A stretch of 64,000 bases of DNA from an uncultured Williamsia sp. (GCF_947494875.1 NZ_CANLWM010000004.1:62001-126000); one strand, 5' to 3'; positions 36,201 to 45,126 are shown, numbered from the stretch's first letter. Notes: generated by a model from the letters alone, not told the origin. Numbers and translations are program-made.

Positions 36201-37186
36201 CCGGTCAGGGGAGCGGCGCAGGCGACCACCGTGGCCTCGGTGGGGCCGTAGGTGTTCCACACCTCGCGCCCGGGCACGGCCAGGCGCTCGCCGAGCTCGG
36301 GCGGGCACGCCTCACCGCCGAAGATGAGCAGCCGCACGGCCTCGAGTGCCTCCGCGGGCCACAGCGCCGCCAGCGTCGGGACCGTCGAGACGACCGTGAT
36401 GTCGCGGGCGACGAGCCAGGGTCCGAGGTCCATGCCGCTGCGGACCAGCGATCGGGGTGCGGGCACCAGGCACGCCCCGTGACGCCAGGCGAGCCACATC
36501 TCCTCACACGACGCGTCGAACGCGACCGACAGTCCGGCGAGCACGCGGTCACCGGGCCCGATGGGCTCGTTCTGCAGGAACAGACGGGCCTCGGCGTCGA
36601 CGAACGCCGCCGCGTTGCGATGCGTGACCGCAACCCCTTTCGGCGTCCCCGTCGATCCCGAGGTGAAGATGATCCAGGCGTCGTCCGACGGTGTGGGCGC
36701 CAGTGACGACACGTCGACGTCTGGCGGCACCGTGCGGTCGCGGACCGTCTGCGCACGGTGCAGTCCGTTCGCGTCGACGACCGCGGCGACCTCGGCCTCG
36801 CCGAACACCAGGTCAGCGCGGTCGTCGGGATCGTCGACGTCGACGGGAACGTAGGCGGCGCCCGCGGCGAGCGTGGACAGGATCGACAGGTACAGCGACC
36901 GCGACCCCGAGGGCATACGGATGCCGATGCGGTCGCCCCGGGTGATCCCCTGCGCCGCCATCCACGACGCGCCCTCCTCGACCGCCTCGACGAGCTCCGC
37001 GTAGCTCAGAACGGCCTCACCGTCGTCGACGGCCGCGGCCTGGGGATGCTGCTCCGCGGTCTCCCGCAGGACGTCGATCAGCGTCCGCGCCGCCGGAGCG
37101 GCCGCGGAGGCCAGGAATTGCGGTGGTGCGGGCGGACGGGTCTGCGACGATGCCGGGTGATGGGACGGTGTGGCGGTGACGTCCAC
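33269..37186 (-). CDS. Pls/PosA-type membrane non-ribosomal peptide synthetase
   Basis: 1305 residues. An adenylation domain (about 35-520) shows A3 FTSGSTGTPKGVAVTH, A4 VAFDASCEEMW, A5 NTYGPTEATV, A7 YRSGDLVRL, A8 RADDQVKVGGRRIELGEID and A10 RTSGKVDR. The carrier domain follows, with phosphopantetheine Ser555 in EGGGSLAAAQLV. From about 625 the protein has three repeated modules, each with membrane helices, a GxHP...W..ERL/ELS segment and a left-handed-helix hexapeptide domain opening with LGA(E/D/T)IG. There is no classical condensation or thioesterase domain. This is the layout of poly-lysine synthetase (Pls) and relatives, which polymerise one amino acid. GTG 37186 follows AAAGGA. The amino acid used cannot be read with confidence. 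Confidence 0.93.
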   Translation of the reverse strand: MDVTATPSHHPASSQTRPPAPPQFLASAAAPAARTLIDVLRETAEQHPQAAAVDDGEAVLSYAELVEAVEEGASWMAAQGITRGDRIGIRMPSGSRSLYLSILSTLAAGAAYVPVDVDDPDDRADLVFGEAEVAAVVDANGLHRAQTVRDRTVPPDVDVSSLAPTPSDDAWIIFTSGSTGTPKGVAVTHRNAAAFVDAEARLFLQNEPIGPGDRVLAGLSVAFDASCEEMWLAWRHGACLVPAPRSLVRSGMDLGPWLVARDITVVSTVPTLAALWPAEALEAVRLLIFGGEACPPELGERLAVPGREVWNTYGPTEATVVACAAPLTGRGPVRIGLPLDGWDLAVVDASGRPVDEGGTGELVIGGVGLARYLDPAKDAEKYSPMPTLGWERAYRSGDLVRLEPEGLVFAGRADDQVKVGGRRIELGEIDTALQHLPGVGGAAAAVRKTAAGNSVLVGYLVSTDPDFDVEAAHNLLTEQLPAAMVPRLALVDDLPTRTSGKVDRAALPWPLPGPAGGDGDDLTATQRWVADRWTAVLGVTIADADVDFFAEGGGSLAAAQLVTALRERYPEVTVADLYDHPRLGALAEMLDESTPQTEVEVRDVTPTPRRTGIAQVALSVPLTTLTGLQWATWLGVANNVAAALTDVPWLISVDWWLLLVAFVVFITPLGRMAIAVAGCRVLLAGVRPGQHPRGGGVHLRLWVAERLTEASGAANLAGAPWMIYFARALGAEIGHGVDLHTLPPVTGMLALGDGCSVEPEVDLAGWWIDGDVVHIGDIEIGERATVGARSTLFPGARVGRDAVVDPGSAVIGKVKARQRWAGSPAVKVGKAVPHWPAERPPRRSWWVPVYGVTSVLLAGVPLAALAAGLGVIASWALHADRLRDVAVRALILLPAATLTSLLVFAAITAIGVRALAVGMRQGYHPVRSRVGWQVWATERLMDSARTYLFPLYASLLTPAWFRLLGADIGTGTEISTALVIPKFTSVGDGAFLADDTMVASYELGGGWVHIDEARVGKRAFLGNSGMTGPGRKVPKNSLVAVLSATPDKAKSGTSWLGSPPVRLRRAVADTDSSRTFDPPRRLKVARAAVETLRLIPVMISFGLGLFVLLGLQYIASQSAFWVAGLVSGLVLLVAGASACCVAAAAKWLVVGRISAGEHPLWSSFVWRNELSDAFVETVAAPWFANAATGTPILNLWLRMLGATIGRGVWCETYWLPEADLVTLGDGATVQRGCVVQTHLFHDRVMAMDAVTVAAGATLGPHCVALPASGLGESATVGPASLVMRGDVVPAHTRWQGNPIAPWSGR

Positions 37187-37537
37187 CAGGGTCCTTTCCG
37201 CTGCTCGGGCCGAGACGCACCCGCGGGAGCGCGCCGTCGAGAAGTTTCCCACCACGGCCGCGGACACGCCGCCGTGGGCGCGCGTACCCCGGATCCGTGT
37301 CACCCGCACTCGCTCGGGTGACGTGCACAACCAGACGACGCGACATCCTGACTTGTCACAAAACCTGGGTACCGAGGCGCCCGTCGCGGCACACTGCGAA
37401 GTGAGAACCGGCGGTCCAGAGGTGCAGGCGCCGCCGGCGAGGATGCGGTCGCCACGGCACCGACATCGCCGAGATGACGGCGCCGGACGCGAACGACGAG
37501 CGTTCCGGTCGACCGCGACACGCCGGAGGAGGACTCC
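37187..37537. other. Divergent intergenic region, NRPS / hydrolase
   Basis: 351 bp without a credible gene. Short open frames here have poor codon use and no RBS. TTGTCA at 37355 and its surroundings may hold promoter parts, but no convincing -35/-10 pair was found. Confidence 0.5.
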
Positions 37538-38515
37538 ATGCCGGTGATCACCCATGACAATCCCAGCCGCGGTTCGTACGCGATGTGGTTCGGCACCCGC
37601 CTGCTGATCCGCCCGCTGCTGAAGTACTTCCCGCTCACGAACCTGACGATGAGATTCCTGTACCTCGCCGACGCGCCGCTCGCGCTCGCGCCGAAGCCGA
37701 AGGGCGTGGTCGGCGAGGAGATCGAGCTCGCCGGGTGTCCGGCCGAGTACATCGTCCCGTCGGGGCCGAGTCGCCGGGACAGCGACACCGCGATCCTGTA
37801 CCTGCACGGCGGGGCGTTCATCGTCTGTGGCCTGGCGACACACCGCTCGGTGGCGGCGCGTCTCTCCCGGCGCACGTCGCTGCCGGTGTTCTCCCTCGCC
37901 TACCGCCAGCTGCCCGACGCGGGCGTCGGCACGTCGGTGAACGACGCCTACATGGCGTATCGCGAGCTGATCATCGAGCGCGGATACCGCCACGTGGTGG
38001 TCGCCGGCGATTCCGCCGGGGGTTTCCTGGCCCCGAAGGTGTCCGAACTCGCCGTCGCCGACGGGCTGCCGGCGCCGGACGCCTTCGTCGGCTTCTCGCC
38101 GCTGCTCGACCTCGACCTCGCGTCGAACCCCGACCGCAGCAGCAAGAGCGACGCGTATCTGCCCAAGTCGAAGATGGCGGTGCTCGCGAAGCTGTTCGAC
38201 CGTGGGCCGATCGCGCTGCGTGGGGCGCGCCGCATCCCGGACATCCCCGCCGAGCACCTCGCGCCGACGTTGATCATCAGCGCGGCCGACGAGATGCTCG
38301 AGGCCGACATCATCGAGCTGGTCGAGACCATCGACGCCGCCGGCGGGATCGCCGTGTGCCACCGCTTCCGCTGGCAGGTCCATGCGTTCCCCGTGATGAA
38401 CGCCAAGCACCCGGAGTCGCTGGAGGCGATCGCGCTGGCCGCCGACTTCATCGACGAGGCCGTCCGGTCGTCGAAGGCGACGGAGTTCGGCGAGGCCCGG
38501 GGTCACGCGGGCTGA
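37538..38515 (+). CDS. Alpha/beta hydrolase, HSL (lipase family IV) type
   Basis: 325 residues. The oxyanion motif is LHGGAFIVCG (about 89-98), the nucleophile elbow GDSAGG (about 160), the acidic residue probably in ISAADEMLEAD (about 248) and the His in WQVHAFPVM (about 283). These are the hormone-sensitive-lipase family markers; substrates are short to medium acyl esters. ATG 37538 has GGAGGACTCC upstream. It is divergent from the Pls-type synthetase by 351 bp, so a functional link is possible but not shown. Mycobacterial Lip proteins are the closest type. Confidence 0.92.
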   Translation: MPVITHDNPSRGSYAMWFGTRLLIRPLLKYFPLTNLTMRFLYLADAPLALAPKPKGVVGEEIELAGCPAEYIVPSGPSRRDSDTAILYLHGGAFIVCGLATHRSVAARLSRRTSLPVFSLAYRQLPDAGVGTSVNDAYMAYRELIIERGYRHVVVAGDSAGGFLAPKVSELAVADGLPAPDAFVGFSPLLDLDLASNPDRSSKSDAYLPKSKMAVLAKLFDRGPIALRGARRIPDIPAEHLAPTLIISAADEMLEADIIELVETIDAAGGIAVCHRFRWQVHAFPVMNAKHPESLEAIALAADFIDEAVRSSKATEFGEARGHAG

Positions 38516-38569
38516 CACGGTGTCGGCCGAATCGGACCTCGGAGCGGGTCCCGGTGCGACGATGACCTG

Positions 38570-39130
38570 GTGCGGTCACGTCAGAAGATCATCGATGCGA
38601 CGTTGCGCCTGATCGAGTCGGGTGGTTTCGGCGCGGCGTCGATCGCTGCCGTCGCGGCGTCGGCCGGTGTGTCACGTCAGACGGTGTACTCCATCTTCGG
38701 CTCGCGCGAGCAGTTGGTCTCCGACGCCGTCGCGGACCTCACGCGCACCGTGTTCGACGAGGTCACGGGGGCTGCCGCGTCGATGGACGGCGTGGTCGAG
38801 GAGATCGTCGCCACGCTGATCGCCGCGAGGCGGGTCGTCCGCGAACACGCGGTGCTCGCGATCCTCGCGGGGACGTCCGACCTCAACCCGCTGTTCGACG
38901 ACGGGATGATCCACCGCGCTCGTCCGGTGGTGGGGGAGATGTTGGCGCCCATCCGCGAGCGTCATCCCGACGTCGGCCGCAGCTGGGACGACATCGTCGA
39001 CGCGGCACTGGCGATCGGCTTGTTCGTCGTCCTGTTCGAGGACCCGGACCGTCCCGACGACGATGTCGCCGGGTTCCTCACCCGCTGGTTGACCCCGGCG
39101 ATCAAATCGCACACACCCTCAGGTTTTTGA
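38570..39130 (+). CDS. TetR-family regulator upstream of a cholesterol-oxidase-like gene
   Basis: 186 residues. The HTH is KIIDATLRLIESGGFGAASIA with VSRQTVYSIFGSREQLVSDAV (about residues 5-52), followed by a short ligand domain. GTG 38570 is the only start before the HTH. Its stop is 63 bp before the GMC oxidoreductase gene, which has its own promoter overlapping the 3' end of this gene. It may regulate that enzyme. No clean palindrome was found near it. Confidence 0.88.
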   Translation: MRSRQKIIDATLRLIESGGFGAASIAAVAASAGVSRQTVYSIFGSREQLVSDAVADLTRTVFDEVTGAAASMDGVVEEIVATLIAARRVVREHAVLAILAGTSDLNPLFDDGMIHRARPVVGEMLAPIRERHPDVGRSWDDIVDAALAIGLFVVLFEDPDRPDDDVAGFLTRWLTPAIKSHTPSGF

Positions 39131-39156
39131 CACTTTCGCCGATCTCTGTCTAGTTT
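39127..39156 (+). promoter_or_regulatory. Promoter of the GMC oxidoreductase gene
   Basis: TTGACA (39127-39132), an 18-bp spacer and TAGTTT (39151-39156) make one of the best sigma-70-like promoters in the window. The -35 overlaps the stop codon of the TetR gene. The leader would be about 30 nt. Confidence 0.75.
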
Positions 39157-39193
39157 TCCGTGACACAGCTCACGATGACGACGGGGGTCGACG

Positions 39194-40804
39194 GTGAACA
39201 CGTTCGGACGCAGGACATTTCTCGCGGGTGTCGGCGCGGCAGGCGCCGCCGTCGCGGCGGTGGGATCGGGCGTCGGGTCCGCGACGGCCGAACCCACCGC
39301 GCCACGACCGGGACGGATCCCGGTCCGTCGCGAGGAGCACCGCGTCGTCGTCATCGGCTCCGGGTTCGGTGGTGGTGTCACCGCCTTGCGTCTGACCCAG
39401 GCCGGTGTGCCGGTCACGATGCTCGAGCGCGGACGCCGGTGGGCGACCGGGCCGAACGCGAACACGTTCGCCGAGCCGACGAGTCCCGACAAGCGGATGC
39501 TCTGGTATCGCTCCGCGCCGACGCTGTTCGGCCGGCCGCTCGTGGTGGAGCCGTATGTCGGCCTCATCGAAGCCGTTGCGGGCGAGAACATGTCGGCACT
39601 GTGCGCGGCCGGCCTCGGTGGCGGGTCTCTCGTGTACCAGGGGATGACGCTGCAGCCGATCGAGCCGGTCTTCTACACGCAGTTCCCGTCCCGCATGGAC
39701 TACGGGCTGCTCGCGCGCACCTACTACCCGCGCGTCGCGAAGATGCTCCAGATCGAGACCGCACCCGACGCGCTGATCGACTCGCCGGAATATCTCGCGC
39801 CGCGGGTGTTCCGGGACCACTGCATCAAGGCGGGGTTGCCGGTGTCGAAGATCCCGATGCCCATCGACTGGAGCTACGCGCTCGCCGAACTGCGGGGCGA
39901 GATGAAGCGCTCGTACACCAACGGGATGGGTGCCATCGGCGTCAACAACGGGGGCAAGCACAGCGTCGACGTCACCTACATCAAGCAGGCGGAGGCCACC
40001 GGCCGGCTCGACCTGCGGCTGCAGCACGAGGTCACCGACGTCATCCGTGCGAAGGACGGGCGCTGGACGGTGCGGGTGAACCGCATCTCCGCCGCGGGAC
40101 AGACGCTCGAGACCATCGAGATGACGACGCGCGCGCTGGTGATGGCCGCGGGGACGATGAACACGACCAAGCTCCTCATGCGCGCGCAGGCGCACGACAC
40201 CATCCCGGACCTGCCCGCGGGCGTCGGAACGGGGTGGGGCAGCAACGGCGACCGCATCTACACCTGGACCGACTTCGCCGACGCGATGGGCACCCGCGGT
40301 CAGGGCGGTCCGGTGGTGTTCGGCAGCCTCGACTGGTCGGGCGACCCCCGCAAGGCCGCCACGGTGATCCAGGCGTCGATCCCGACCCTGGGGACCGATC
40401 CGCGGACCACGATGATGGTCGGCTACGGCGTGAGCGACGCGCGCGGGAAGTTCGTCTGGGACCGCGCGCAGGACCAGGCGGTGCTCCACTGGCCGCGCGA
40501 CGGAGACCACGTCCTGCAGGACACCCGCATCACCCCGCTGACGCAGAAGATCGCCGGGCCGTCGTCGTTCCTGTTCGACACCTTCAAGCCCTACCCGTCG
40601 ACCTGGCACCCGCTCGGAGGCGCTCCGATGGACGTCGTCTGCGACCTGCAGGGTCGCGTCAACGGCCACCGCGGCCTCTATGTGCTCGACGGCGCGCTGA
40701 TGCCCGGCAACACCGCCGCGTGCAACCCGTCGATGACCATCGCGGCGATCGCGGAGTGGGCGATCGACCGGATCATCCCCGAGGACGTCGGCACGGTCTT
40801 CTGA
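39194..40804 (+). CDS. Exported GMC flavoprotein, cholesterol oxidase-like
   Basis: 536 residues. A Tat signal (GRRTFLAGVGAAGAAVAAVG...ATAEP, residues 5-32) precedes the FAD motif VVVIGSGFGGGVTALRL. GLGGGSLVYQGM (about 140) and the C-terminal STWHPLGGAPMD with GRVNGHRGLYVLDGALMPG and ACNPSMTI match class I cholesterol oxidases (catalytic His and Asn regions). It is predicted to oxidise 3-beta-hydroxysterols to 3-keto-4-enes with O2, giving H2O2, outside the membrane. The usual Cys after HPLGG is Ala here. GTG 39194 is the start. Sterol specificity is inferred from family resemblance. Confidence 0.9.
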   Translation: MNTFGRRTFLAGVGAAGAAVAAVGSGVGSATAEPTAPRPGRIPVRREEHRVVVIGSGFGGGVTALRLTQAGVPVTMLERGRRWATGPNANTFAEPTSPDKRMLWYRSAPTLFGRPLVVEPYVGLIEAVAGENMSALCAAGLGGGSLVYQGMTLQPIEPVFYTQFPSRMDYGLLARTYYPRVAKMLQIETAPDALIDSPEYLAPRVFRDHCIKAGLPVSKIPMPIDWSYALAELRGEMKRSYTNGMGAIGVNNGGKHSVDVTYIKQAEATGRLDLRLQHEVTDVIRAKDGRWTVRVNRISAAGQTLETIEMTTRALVMAAGTMNTTKLLMRAQAHDTIPDLPAGVGTGWGSNGDRIYTWTDFADAMGTRGQGGPVVFGSLDWSGDPRKAATVIQASIPTLGTDPRTTMMVGYGVSDARGKFVWDRAQDQAVLHWPRDGDHVLQDTRITPLTQKIAGPSSFLFDTFKPYPSTWHPLGGAPMDVVCDLQGRVNGHRGLYVLDGALMPGNTAACNPSMTIAAIAEWAIDRIIPEDVGTVF

Positions 40805-40817
40805 CTCGCGGGCCTGA

Positions 40818-40982
40818 TCAGGTCGCGGGACGGTCTCCGCTTCGTCGCAGACGGCGGGCCTCGCGGCGGCAGGCCTGCGAGCAGTAGCGGACCTCGTCCC
40901 ACTGTCCGCGGGAGTTCCACCGCTTCCGGTTGGTGAACGGGCGTCCGCACACCTCGCACACCTTGGACTCGCGGTCGGTCAT
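40818..40982 (-). CDS. DUF2256-like zinc-ribbon mini-protein
   Basis: 54 residues, readable in full on the minus strand and too short for common ORF cut-offs. The N-terminus has CEVCGRPFTNRKRW (residues 9-22), then WDEVRYCSQACRR (28-40), so four cysteines in a CxxC...CxxxC array bind a probable zinc. These spacings and the RKxW and W-x5-YCS-x2-CR elements match DUF2256 as I recall it. The tail is rich in Arg. Function unknown; RNA or nucleic-acid binding is plausible. It fits exactly between the GMC gene (13 bp away, convergent) and the acyl-CoA dehydrogenase (divergent). Confidence 0.88.
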   Translation of the reverse strand: MTDRESKVCEVCGRPFTNRKRWNSRGQWDEVRYCSQACRREARRLRRSGDRPAT

Positions 40983-41041
40983 CTCCCCATTGTGCCGGGG
41001 TTAGTGTGGATCGAGATTGCCCACGAGAGGGAGTGACGCTG

Positions 41042-42226
<1,185 letters not shown>

Positions 42227-42255
42227 GCGACCGCGACCCGATGGGACGGGTCACC

Positions 42256-42280
42256 TGAACACTTGACGTCACACTGTTCA
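42256..42280. promoter_or_regulatory. Candidate operator before an SDR gene
   Basis: TGAACA (42256-42261) and TGTTCA (42275-42280) enclose a segment with the inner palindrome GACGTC; TTGACG (42263-42268) could be a -35. The outer arms resemble TetR/KstR-class half sites (AAC...GTT), but no regulator gene is adjacent. Confidence 0.5.
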
Positions 42281-42298
42281 TTCTGCTGGGGTGGCGGG

Positions 42299-43114
42299 AT
42301 GGATCTGGGGATCGCGGGTCGGGCGTTCGTGGTGGTGGGTGGGACCACCGGGATGGGTTTCGCGGCGGCGACGGAACTGGCTGCCAACGGCGCGGACGTC
42401 GCTCTGCTCGCTCGGGACGCCGAGCGTGCGACGGCGAGAGCAGATGCCCTGACCGCCGACCACGGTGTCCGCGCGGTGGGGGTGGGAGTCGACGCGTCCG
42501 CTCCCGGCGACGGCGTCCGACGTGCGATCGACGAGGCCGCCGACGCGATCGGGCCGCTGCGTGGCCTCGCGGTCACGGCAGGACCCATGAAGCAGCAGGG
42601 TCCGTTCCTCGAGCACGAGGACGACTCGTGGGACTGGTACTACCAGACCATCCTCATGGCGACCGTTCGCTCGTGCCGGGCGGTCATCCCCCATCTGCAG
42701 CGCAACGGCGGCGGCGCGATCGTCACGACCGCGGCCTACTCGGTCCGGGCGCCGAAGATCCTCATCCCGCCGTACAACGCGCTGAAGGCGTCGGTGCTCA
42801 CGATCTCGAAGATCATGGCGAAGACCCATGGGCCGGAGGGGATCCGCGTCAACACGATCTGTCCCGGCCTGTTCGACACCGAGGTCAACGACGGGATCCG
42901 GCAGACACGGGCCGACCAGTACGACGTCCCGCTCGAGGACGCCATCTACACGCATCTGTCCAGCAATCCCGCATGGAACATGCGGGTCGCGCTCGACCGC
43001 GCGGGTCGCCCCCACGAGGCGGGGGAGTTGATCGCGTTCATGCTCAGCGACCGCGCGGCCTACATGACGGGTGCGGCGATCAACATCGACGGCGGTACCG
43101 ACTTCGGCGCCTGA
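42299..43114 (+). CDS. Short-chain dehydrogenase/reductase with altered catalytic site
   Basis: 271 residues of a classical SDR fold. The cofactor loop is VVGGTTGMGFAAA (usual TGxxxGxG with V for T), the YxxxK pair is in PPYNALKAS (about residue 160), and PGLFDTEV plus INIDGGTDFGA are typical. The position 13 residues before the Tyr, normally the catalytic Ser, is Ala (TTAAYSVRAPK); a Ser lies two residues later. It may be shifted or inactive as a dehydrogenase. ATG 42299 is chosen from the conserved start; a longer frame from 42263 runs through the operator. It converges with an NTF2-like gene. Confidence 0.88.
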   Translation: MDLGIAGRAFVVVGGTTGMGFAAATELAANGADVALLARDAERATARADALTADHGVRAVGVGVDASAPGDGVRRAIDEAADAIGPLRGLAVTAGPMKQQGPFLEHEDDSWDWYYQTILMATVRSCRAVIPHLQRNGGGAIVTTAAYSVRAPKILIPPYNALKASVLTISKIMAKTHGPEGIRVNTICPGLFDTEVNDGIRQTRADQYDVPLEDAIYTHLSSNPAWNMRVALDRAGRPHEAGELIAFMLSDRAAYMTGAAINIDGGTDFGA

Positions 43115-43115
43115 C

Positions 43116-43766
43116 TCAGTCGGTGCGGGCGGTGGGGTCGACGCGCGGGGTCGGTGCGTCGCGACGGAGTGCGGCGATCCACCTGTCGGCCGGCGGTGGT
43201 GCCGGTACCGGGTGGCTGTGACGGTCCTCGTCGGACCAGAATTCCGCCCACGCCGCGGAGATCTCGTGGAAGGTCCCGGGTGACGACGCTGCCCCGGGCC
43301 ACCGCATCTTGTTCTCCCCCAGAGGTGGCTCGGTGAGGTCGGAGCGGTACCAGAACATCGGGGTCCGCCGTCGGAACCACCATCGGCCGTCGCGCCGCTC
43401 GTAGGAGTCGAGGTACGCGACGAACTCGACGAGCCAGGTCGATTCCGTCTCGAGATCGTTGCGCGAGTACACGATCCCGGACGCCGCGGGCCCGTCGACG
43501 TCGATGACGTGCCCGACGATCCCGTGCGCGGTCCCCAGGAGGTCGCGCCGCATGGCGGCGTCGTACCAGTCGCGCAGGGCCTCACGTCCCCGACGGCCCC
43601 CGGGGGCGCCGACGTCGTCGACGAAGAGGCCGACCACGGCGTCCAGATCGCGCTGGTCGAGCGCGACCGCGTACTTCGCGGCGAGCTGGCGGATCTCGTC
43701 GAGCGCCTCGAGACGCTCGACGCGGGCCTGCAGATCCGACGGTGATGCCTGCTGGTTCGGGGGCAT
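43116..43766 (-). CDS. SnoaL/NTF2-like protein
   Basis: 216 residues with an alpha+beta-barrel NTF2 fold: RVERLEALDEIRQLAAKYAVALDQRDLDAVVGLF is the first helix pair of the SnoaL-like family, and HVIDVDGPAASGIVY and RRDGRWWFRRRTPMFWY give the barrel strands. Members are small isomerases, dehydratases or ring hydroxylase small subunits; the catalytic type is not clear. ATG 43766 (MPPNQQASPSD) is chosen because the longer frame reads through the divergent SDR. It shares a 36-bp gap and a palindrome with that SDR. Confidence 0.85.
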   Translation of the reverse strand: MPPNQQASPSDLQARVERLEALDEIRQLAAKYAVALDQRDLDAVVGLFVDDVGAPGGRRGREALRDWYDAAMRRDLLGTAHGIVGHVIDVDGPAASGIVYSRNDLETESTWLVEFVAYLDSYERRDGRWWFRRRTPMFWYRSDLTEPPLGENKMRWPGAASSPGTFHEISAAWAEFWSDEDRHSHPVPAPPPADRWIAALRRDAPTPRVDPTARTD

Positions 43767-43768
43767 CG

Positions 43769-43791
43769 GTACATCAGAACACGAGATGTAC
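43769..43791. promoter_or_regulatory. Operator palindrome between divergent NTF2-like and SDR genes
   Basis: GTACATC (43769-43775) and GATGTAC (43785-43791) are perfect 7-bp arms around nine bases. It occupies most of the 36-bp gap and overlaps the TACTCT box (43789-43794) of the SDR gene, so both starts would be covered by one bound protein. Confidence 0.65.
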
Positions 43792-43802
43792 TCTTGATCA
43801 CC

Positions 43803-44576
43803 ATGCCTGACCTGTCCGACCGCGTCGTCGTGATCACCGGTGCCAGCGGGGGTATCGGGCGGGTGATGGCCCGGAGGTACGCCCGGTGTGGCGCTCGCGT
43901 GATGTTGGTGGCTCGTCGACCGGACGAGCTCGCGATCACCGCGGAGGCGATCGCCGGTGACGGGGCCGAGGCGGCGATCCACGTCGCCGACATCACCGAC
44001 GAGGCACAGTGCACCGAGGTGATCGCGGACGCCGTGCGACGGTGGGGTCGGCTGGATGTGCTGGTGAACAACGCCGCGATCCCCGGGGCCGATCAGCCGG
44101 TGGCGGAGGCGACCATCGCGAACTGGCTCGACGTGCTGACCACCGATCTCGTCGCTCCCATGGTGCTGTCACGAGAGGCGTTGCGGCAGGCGATGATCCC
44201 GGCGGGGTCGGGCAACGTCCAGTTCGTCTCGTCGTCGGCGTCGCGGCAGGTGCAACCGAACAAGGCCCACTACGCCTCGGCGAAGCTCGCACTGACCGCG
44301 CTGGCGCAGACGCTCGCGCTCGAGGTGGGGCGGCAGGGCATCCGGGTGAACACGCTGGTGGTGGGCAGCGTCGCCGGTGAACTGTTCGACACCTACATCG
44401 CCCGCACGGCGCGCGAGAACGACGTCGACCCAGGAGAACTGCGCCGCCGCCTCTCGGGTCTGACGAAGATGGGACGGCTGGTGCAGCCCGACGAGGTGGC
44501 CGACGTGTCCGTGTGGCTGGCGTCCGACGAGTCGTCGGCGATCACCGGCCAGGACATCGCGGTGACCGGCGGCTGA
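43803..44576 (+). CDS. Short-chain dehydrogenase/reductase
   Basis: 257 residues of a classical SDR with an intact catalytic set: cofactor loop VITGASGGIGRVMARRYA, structural NNAAIPG, Ser in VSSSASRQVQ, and YASAK. The end TGQDIAVTGG is typical. It should act on a hydroxyl or keto group with NAD(P)(H); the substrate is unknown. ATG 43803 is chosen from the fold start. The next NTF2-like gene begins one base after its stop, so they are co-transcribed. Confidence 0.92.
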   Translation: MPDLSDRVVVITGASGGIGRVMARRYARCGARVMLVARRPDELAITAEAIAGDGAEAAIHVADITDEAQCTEVIADAVRRWGRLDVLVNNAAIPGADQPVAEATIANWLDVLTTDLVAPMVLSREALRQAMIPAGSGNVQFVSSSASRQVQPNKAHYASAKLALTALAQTLALEVGRQGIRVNTLVVGSVAGELFDTYIARTARENDVDPGELRRRLSGLTKMGRLVQPDEVADVSVWLASDESSAITGQDIAVTGG

Positions 44577-44577
44577 C

Positions 44578-45123
44578 ATGGCCGACATCGACGAGGGGGC
44601 CGTGCGCGATCTGCTCGCGCGCGAGCAGATCCGGCAGCTGCCGGTGCGCTACGCATCCGCACTCGACGCTCGGGACATCGACGCGATGGCAGACCTGTTC
44701 GCCGCGCAGGCGCGCTTCGGCGACCACGGTGTGGGTCCCGACGGCGCTCGGAGCCTGATGGCCGACAGCATGCGCGACAGCGTCTTCGCCGTGATCCTGG
44801 TGGCCAACCACCTGATCGAGATGGACGACGAGACGACCGCGCACGGCCAGGTGTGGGCGCACTGTCACGCTCAGAGCGCGGAGGGTTTCGTCGAGCAACT
44901 CATCCGGTACGACGACCGCTACGTCCTCGAGGGCGGTCGCTGGCTGTTCCTGCACCGCCGCCACCGGCTGTGGTTCGGCGTGGCACACGACGTGTCGCCG
45001 CTCGACCAGGCTCCCGCGGAGTGGCCGGCGCGTCAGACGGGTGTCGGCGACCTGCCTCTCGCCGATCCGCTGTTCGCAGGGTGGTGGGAGGACCGGCGCA
45101 GAGAGCGCCCCTCCCCGCACTAG
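44578..45123 (+). CDS. SnoaL/NTF2-like protein
   Basis: 181 residues. VRDLLAREQIRQLPVRYASALDARDIDAMADLFAAQA is the SnoaL-type N-terminal helix pair, and the pattern continues with VANHLIEMDDETTAHGQVWAHCHA and RYDDRYVLEGGRWLFLHRRH. It resembles the protein at 43116 in fold but is not a close copy. It is coupled to the SDR upstream. The TAG stop (45121-45123) also forms the first half of the -10 box of the next gene. Confidence 0.86.
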   Translation: MADIDEGAVRDLLAREQIRQLPVRYASALDARDIDAMADLFAAQARFGDHGVGPDGARSLMADSMRDSVFAVILVANHLIEMDDETTAHGQVWAHCHAQSAEGFVEQLIRYDDRYVLEGGRWLFLHRRHRLWFGVAHDVSPLDQAPAEWPARQTGVGDLPLADPLFAGWWEDRRRERPSPH

Positions 45124-45126
45124 GCT
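45121..45126 (+). promoter_or_regulatory. -10 box overlapping a stop codon
   Basis: TAGGCT, whose TAG is the stop of the NTF2-like gene, is followed by 7 nt and ATG 45134. A leaderless transcript is predicted. Confidence 0.55.

Noticed and set aside
33713-36706. Open frame of 997 codons antisense to the NRPS gene
   Set aside because: Low-complexity Arg/Gly/Asp-rich translation produced by high GC at third positions of the real gene.
37189-38518. Extension of the NRPS frame upstream of 37186
   Set aside because: Runs antisense through the hydrolase gene, lacks a conserved sequence, and GTG 37186 has a ribosome-binding site.
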